A stretch of 64,000 nt of DNA from Chryseobacterium sp. MFBS3-17 (GTDB lineage: Bacteria; Bacteroidota; Bacteroidia; Flavobacteriales; Weeksellaceae). The position numbers were made by a program, and so were the translations under genes. Positions within the stretch are counted from its first letter, which is position 1; each line of letters begins with the position of its first letter. Shown one piece after another: positions 60,286 to 64,000 of the stretch. The DNA is taken from assembly GCF_020687745.1 (NCBI RefSeq), contig NZ_JAJEWK010000011.1, positions 124,001 through 188,000 on the forward strand, written 5' to 3'. A model generated the notes under the pieces. That model did not search any database. It had not been told where the DNA came from and saw only the letters and a list, made by a program, of their open reading frames with translations.

Positions 60286-60871
60286 TGACTTTGGTGTTTT
60301 TAAAATCTATGGTAGTGGTATCGCCGGAGGCTTCCAGCATGGTCACACGGGATGCCGTGGTTTTGCCTATAGGGAACTGTATTTCAACCTGTCTGATGTA
60401 TTTCAGCAGTTGGGCAGATTTTGGTGTGAACCGGGCAATGTTATGGCTGCCGGTTTTCAGATAGGCAATGCTGAACTCCCGGTCGGTAAAGAGTGTGCCG
60501 CTGGCACTGCCCATCATCAGCTTGTTAATCTTTTCAAACATTTTACTGCGGGCATCGGCAGTTGATTTTTTGCCCTGATCGTTGATGTATATTTTGTTGT
60601 TTTTAAATTTAATGCTGTATTGATAAGGATGGGTGTAACTCCAGCTGAGCAGATCCGGTGCCTGAAAGGCCATTTTCCCGGAAGTCACAATATCCTTATT
60701 TAGAAAATCCATTTTTTTGGTTTGTACGAAATCGTTCTGAAGGGTTTTGAACTGTTTGCCGTCGTAGGTAACTTTATAGACAAAATCTCGAATCTCTGCC
60801 TTGGTCATGGCGGTTTGTGAGTGAAGAAAACTGCTGAATAAAACAGTGAATATCAATAAATAAACTCTCAT
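60251..60871 (-). CDS. LolA-like outer-membrane carrier protein
   Basis: 206 residues: signal peptide (MRVYLLIFTVLFSSFLHSQ), then the LolA half-barrel features: KTLQNDFVQTKKMDFLNKDIVTSGKMAFQAPDLLSWSYTHPYQYSIKFKNNKIYIND. LolA ferries lipoproteins through the periplasm; copies inside polyene loci are thought to carry the hydrophobic pigment or help insert it. The housekeeping LolA is expected elsewhere. Starts 3 bases after the deacetylase gene ends. Confidence 0.85.
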   Translation of the reverse strand: MRVYLLIFTVLFSSFLHSQTAMTKAEIRDFVYKVTYDGKQFKTLQNDFVQTKKMDFLNKDIVTSGKMAFQAPDLLSWSYTHPYQYSIKFKNNKIYINDQGKKSTADARSKMFEKINKLMMGSASGTLFTDREFSIAYLKTGSHNIARFTPKSAQLLKYIRQVEIQFPIGKTTASRVTMLEASGDTTTIDFKNTKVNAPVPASVFAH

Positions 60872-60874
60872 TTT

Positions 60875-61624
60875 TTATTTAAAATCAAATAGTTGGGACA
60901 GCGTCACGCTGCGGTAATTTTCCTGCTCCAAAAATACTAATAATTCTTTCAGTACCCGGTATGTTTTCTCTGAGGTATCATGCAACAGAATCACACTGCC
61001 CGGTTTTACAGCCGGGATAATGCGGTTCAGAATCCGGGTTTCGCTGTCCCCGGTGGTATCCAGGGAGCGGATGGTCCACCCCATGCTTTTTTTACCGGTA
61101 CGTTGTATGGCACGGGCAATATGAGGATTGGTAATGCCAAATGGCGGCCGGTAGAGATCGGTTTTAATCCCGGCATGCTTTTCCATGATTACATCTGCCT
61201 TTTCAATTTCGGAAACCATGGCCCGGGTAGAGAGAAATCCTGTTTTTGTTTGGTGCGAAAAGGTATGGTTGCCGATTTCATGTCCGGCATTAATCGTCCT
61301 TTTAAAAACTTCCGGGTATTGCTCAATCTGCTTTCCGATGCAAAAAAAAGTGGCTTTCTGGCCATATTGATTGAGTAATTCCAGAAACTTCGGGGTAAGT
61401 GGCGTGGGACCGTCATCAAAAGTAAGGGCTACAAGGCGTTCTTCCTGTCCCGGCGGTTTCGTATAATTTTTCAGGAACCAGTTCAGGTCCATGCGGGCCA
61501 CACCCAGAGTGGTGAGTGCTAAAAAGATAATAACTACCGCTCCGGAAAACCACAAGTTTCTGGTCAGAAAGTAAATAAGTGCCACTGCAATGAGGCAAAT
61601 CAGTATGGCAAAGCGGTGTTTCAA
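60875..61624 (-). CDS. Polysaccharide deacetylase family protein
   Basis: 249 residues. Two N-terminal membrane segments (ILICLIAVALIYFLT and FSGAVVIIFLALTTLGVA), then a NodB domain with TFDDGPT (metal Asp pair), HEIGNHTFSHQ (metal His pair), RPPFGI and a C-terminal VILLHDTSE. All metal ligands are present, so it is probably active; the substrate is unknown, but the gene is common in flexirubin loci. The start is TTG: a stop lies four codons upstream and the first ATG is at residue 45, after both membrane segments. Confidence 0.85.
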   Translation of the reverse strand: MKHRFAILICLIAVALIYFLTRNLWFSGAVVIIFLALTTLGVARMDLNWFLKNYTKPPGQEERLVALTFDDGPTPLTPKFLELLNQYGQKATFFCIGKQIEQYPEVFKRTINAGHEIGNHTFSHQTKTGFLSTRAMVSEIEKADVIMEKHAGIKTDLYRPPFGITNPHIARAIQRTGKKSMGWTIRSLDTTGDSETRILNRIIPAVKPGSVILLHDTSEKTYRVLKELLVFLEQENYRSVTLSQLFDFK

Positions 61625-61644
61625 CGAATTTGGTTATAAACGTG

Positions 61645-61652
61645 CAAATTTA
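61645..61652 (-). promoter_or_regulatory. -7 element of deacetylase gene
   Basis: TAAATTTG on the minus strand, 20 bases before the TTG start. It suggests a promoter inside the minus arm of the locus, between the duplicate fragment and the deacetylase. Confidence 0.5.
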
Positions 61653-61678
61653 AATAAAAATTACTGCATGTTTCACCT

Positions 61679-61819
61679 TTTCAGCAAAATCAAATTGTGG
61701 TCTTCTCCCAAAAGGTGATTGTAAATCAATATATTGCGGATTTCGGAGGGGGTGTTGCTGTTCATGCGCATCACCTCCGGAATCTGCTGTTTTATTTCAG
61801 GATTGCACAAGCCATAAAC
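61679..61819 (-). pseudogene. Second copy of the chain-length-factor 3' end
   Basis: About 140 bases nearly identical to 61979-62117, the 3' end of the adjacent chain-length-factor gene, exactly 300 bases away for most of its length. I count four or five substitutions plus a 2-base insertion. The fragment still encodes the last 38 residues to an in-frame stop, with A-to-S, V-to-I and S-to-N changes and loss of the final Cys; the insertion breaks the frame before that. The 150 bases between the copies show no clear gene. Fits a duplication or gene-replacement scar. With its flanks it fills the 345-base gap 61625-61969. Confidence 0.9.
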
Positions 61820-61969
61820 CTATAATTAAAAGCTTGCCTAAAGGTTTGAGAAGTGAAGTTTACCGGGGTAGGTGCTTGAAATGTAATGCATTAAGTGTTT
61901 CTACATGACCTCTGAAAATGATTTGATTATGGAGAAGATGATTGGGAACACTATACGTGATTGATTTTT

Positions 61970-63031
61970 TTAGCATCTCTTCAGCAAAATCAAACTGTGG
62001 TCTTCTCCCAAAAGGTGATTGTAAATCAATACATTGCGGATTTCGGCGGGGGTGTTGCTGTTCATGCGCATCACCTCCGGAATCTGCTGTTCTTTCAGGA
62101 TTGCACAAGCCATGAACAGTGCAAATCCTGAAGCAGTATTGTATTCCCCGCACAGATGTTTGAAGTATAACTGTGCCGAGCCGCCAAATGCAGGAAGTGC
62201 TTCTTTGTAATAGGTATCGCTTGCTGCATCACCGCTGAACCCCGTCAATATTACGTCTATGTCTGAAGGTTGTAATTGGTTTTTAGCTAAAAAACTACGG
62301 ATGAATTCCGGAACTTCTTCCGGAGTCTGCCGGTTTGTAAAACAGGTGTCTGCCAGTTCTGCCCGGGTATTTTCGGCGCGCCGGGTGTCCAGCACAAAAA
62401 ATGCAGAACCTTCTCCCCAGATCACACCAGGTGTTTCGGCATTCAGATAATCTGCCGGCAGGTACGCTTCTTTTTTAATGGTACCGTTCAGCTGATACAA
62501 TTCCATGGTGCGCGCTGCTTTTTCATCGGTACCGCCCACCAGCACAGCGTTCGACTCGCCGTTCTGCAACTGCAGGCTGGCATCCAGCAGACTCATTTCC
62601 AGGGAAGAGCCGGTATTGACATAGGTGAAATTGTACGCATGGCAGGACTGCACCAGCGCAATTTGTCCGGCCACGGTATTGTGGGTAGATTGTATAAAAT
62701 GCGTGGGGGTCAGGAATTCCTCATTGTTTTCAATGACATTTTTCAGAAATTTTTCCGAATCTTCCTCACAACCCATTCCGGTGCCTACAATAATGGCATC
62801 GGGCTTTTCCACGCCTGCTTCCGTTAAGGCTTTCTGAGCGGCTACAGAGCTCATTTTTACGGTTTTAGACATCCTTCTGATTAGTGCCGGCGGAATGTAT
62901 TCTTTGTAATTGGGCGCTATGGCATTCAGGAAAAGGGTGGTGGTATGAGGCTGAAGTTGTTTAAAGTCAAAATCCTCTAAGGTGTCCTGTGCAGAGATGC
63001 ATTTTGCACTGTTGATGTAAACCGGCTTCAT
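61970..63031 (-). CDS. Chain-length-factor-like ketosynthase (no active Cys)
   Basis: 353 residues of the ketosynthase fold but shorter than a true KAS (about 410). The nucleophile is gone: where KAS has TACSS this reads NTGSS (Gly141). The His boxes are altered too (LTGFSGDA and FKHLCGEYNTASG). Such proteins pair with an active ketosynthase, as ApeC with ApeO, and set chain length. Its first codon overlaps the stop of the active ketosynthase gene (ATGA), which strongly supports a heterodimer. A partial second copy of its 3' end lies downstream. Confidence 0.87.
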   Translation of the reverse strand: MKPVYINSAKCISAQDTLEDFDFKQLQPHTTTLFLNAIAPNYKEYIPPALIRRMSKTVKMSSVAAQKALTEAGVEKPDAIIVGTGMGCEEDSEKFLKNVIENNEEFLTPTHFIQSTHNTVAGQIALVQSCHAYNFTYVNTGSSLEMSLLDASLQLQNGESNAVLVGGTDEKAARTMELYQLNGTIKKEAYLPADYLNAETPGVIWGEGSAFFVLDTRRAENTRAELADTCFTNRQTPEEVPEFIRSFLAKNQLQPSDIDVILTGFSGDAASDTYYKEALPAFGGSAQLYFKHLCGEYNTASGFALFMACAILKEQQIPEVMRMNSNTPAEIRNVLIYNHLLGEDHSLILLKRC

Positions 63032-64000
63032 GATTTTGAAAAGATTAAAGTGGAACAGTTGCCCCCGAATCCAAAGGAGTTAGAAAGTATATGGCGAATT
63101 TCCTTATGCTGAAGCTCCGTAACCGGTATCAGGTTGAATTCCTTCATTTTGGTCCTGAAGTTAAGGTTCGGGAAGATCACGCCGTGCTCTAAAGCCAGCA
63201 GTGAATATACGGCTTCTATGGCTGCCGCCGCCGCCAGGGTATGGCCGGTGAATGCTTTTGTAGAACTGAAATCCGGCACATTTTCTTCGCCGAAAATTCT
63301 GATCATGGCGCGCCCTTCAGACAAATCATTATTCGGGGTGGCCGTGCCGTGGACATTGATGTAGTCAATATCTTCCTTTGCCAATCCGGAGATTTTCAGT
63401 GCCTGTTCCATGGCCAGAAATGCACCCGTACCTTCTTCTGAGGAAGCGGTCTGGTGGTGTGCATCATTGGCATTGGCATAACCGGTAAGGTATCCCAATA
63501 CTTTTTTTCTACTTTTTTGAACTGCGGCATCGCTTTCCAGCACCAGGAAGGCCGCTGCTTCGCCCAGGTTCAGACCTTTCCGGTCATCATCAAAAGGGGT
63601 ATTGTAACGGTCTGTGACAATCATCAGAGTGCTGAAGCCGTTCAGGGTAAATTTGGAAAGTGCATCAGTACCACCCACAATCACACGATCCAGAATTCCG
63701 GCCTTAATGAGTTTTGCACCCATCATGATGGCATTGGCAGCAGAAGAGCAGGCTGTGGAAATGGTAGAAACCATACCCCTAAGCCCCAGTTCATTGGCAA
63801 TGGCATGGGAAGAATGTCCTGCATCATGTGCGGCAATATATTTTTGCTTGTCCGGATGGTCTTCGTAGGAGTAGAAATATTTTTCAGTCACATCCATACC
63901 GCCTACACTCGTAGAGGAAATGAGTCCGGTGCGAAGATCGTTGATGCCGGTAATGCCCGCGCTTTGCACGGCTTGTTTTGCAGCAATAATGCCCAATAAT
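63028..64000 (-). CDS. Beta-ketoacyl-ACP synthase II-like, N-terminus cut off
   Basis: The last 324 codons; the frame stays open to the window edge, so the TTG near 63996 is internal and about 80 N-terminal residues are missing. Triad complete: Cys in STACSSAAN, His in NVHGTATPNND, His in KAFTGHTLAAA. C-terminus SFGFGGNCSTLIFSKS is normal. Catalytic half of the presumed ApeO/ApeC-type condensing pair that extends the polyene. The minus arm of the locus continues to the right. Confidence 0.93.
   Translation of the reverse strand, partial: LLGIIAAKQAVQSAGITGINDLRTGLISSTSVGGMDVTEKYFYSYEDHPDKQKYIAAHDAGHSSHAIANELGLRGMVSTISTACSSAANAIMMGAKLIKAGILDRVIVGGTDALSKFTLNGFSTLMIVTDRYNTPFDDDRKGLNLGEAAAFLVLESDAAVQKSRKKVLGYLTGYANANDAHHQTASSEEGTGAFLAMEQALKISGLAKEDIDYINVHGTATPNNDLSEGRAMIRIFGEENVPDFSSTKAFTGHTLAAAAAIEAVYSLLALEHGVIFPNLNFRTKMKEFNLIPVTELQHKEIRHILSNSFGFGGNCSTLIFSKS

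Noticed and set aside
61860-62153. 97-codon minus-strand frame across the chain-length-factor 3' end
   Set aside because: It overlaps the chain-length-factor gene out of frame. A short FRGH stretch recalls hotdog dehydratases, but no further similarity follows.

Overview
The window is chromosomal DNA of a flavobacterium, most likely of the Chryseobacterium group (Weeksellaceae). Four things point there. The gene families are typical of Bacteroidetes (DUF4835, DUF5687, flavobacterial LptE, BamD and omega subunit, two-domain TonB_C proteins). Promoters have the Bacteroidetes form TTTG-N17..22-TAnnTTTG in place of sigma-70 boxes. Starts lack Shine-Dalgarno sequences. The right third carries a flexirubin/aryl-polyene pigment locus whose tyrosine ammonia-lyase closely resembles, from memory, the Flavobacterium johnsoniae enzyme. 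No tRNA, rRNA, CRISPR array, prophage or insertion sequence was seen.

Region 1 (1-8.2 kb): the 3' end of a prolyl oligopeptidase gene, then a minus-strand sulfur group (DUF3820, cupin, CstB-like persulfide dioxygenase-rhodanese, TauE/SafE permease) with a Gre-like RNA polymerase factor. It is followed by a three-gene module that looks copper-related: a TonB receptor with a CxxxM plug motif, a Met/His-rich lipoprotein and a small Cys-rich secreted protein.

Region 2 (8.3-24.2 kb): a HerA-like ATPase (DUF853), a DEDDh exonuclease, lysA, two secreted TonB_C proteins, miaB, and an overlapping operon of a sigma-54-type activator, lptE, a long acidic protein and a half-size TauE. Then come DUF4126, the operon tatD-like/tcdA/rnpA, a TetR regulator, bamD and rpoZ.

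Region 3 (24.3-45.2 kb): coaBC, DUF4835, recN, a DUF5687 ABC exporter with its ATPase, and a minus operon of enoyl-CoA hydratase, dCMP deaminase, xerD and a NUDIX enzyme. A divergent catalase/oxyR pair has a candidate operator. metK sits behind a SAM-II-like riboswitch. Next are an ECF sigma factor with a 44-residue companion gene, a YjjG-type phosphatase, and the minus-strand series ileS, dksA-like, lspA, trpS.

Region 4 (45.3-64 kb): the pigment locus, in two convergent arms. The plus arm has an AMP ligase, tyrosine ammonia-lyase (starter p-coumarate), ketoreductase, ketosynthase, ACP, acyltransferase, CrtI-like oxidoreductase and a C45-type acyltransferase lipoprotein, with a halogenase-family flavoprotein on the opposite strand. 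The minus arm, read inward from beyond the right edge, has a ketosynthase and its Cys-less chain-length-factor partner, polysaccharide deacetylase, LolA-like protein, lipoprotein, dehydratase, a small secreted protein and a GT2-DUF2062 fusion. Together these can start on p-coumarate, extend it to an aryl polyene, modify it and place it in the outer membrane. The dialkylresorcinol genes (darA/darB) are not in view and would have to lie to the right or elsewhere. A 140-bp second copy of the chain-length-factor 3' end marks a past duplication or gene replacement.
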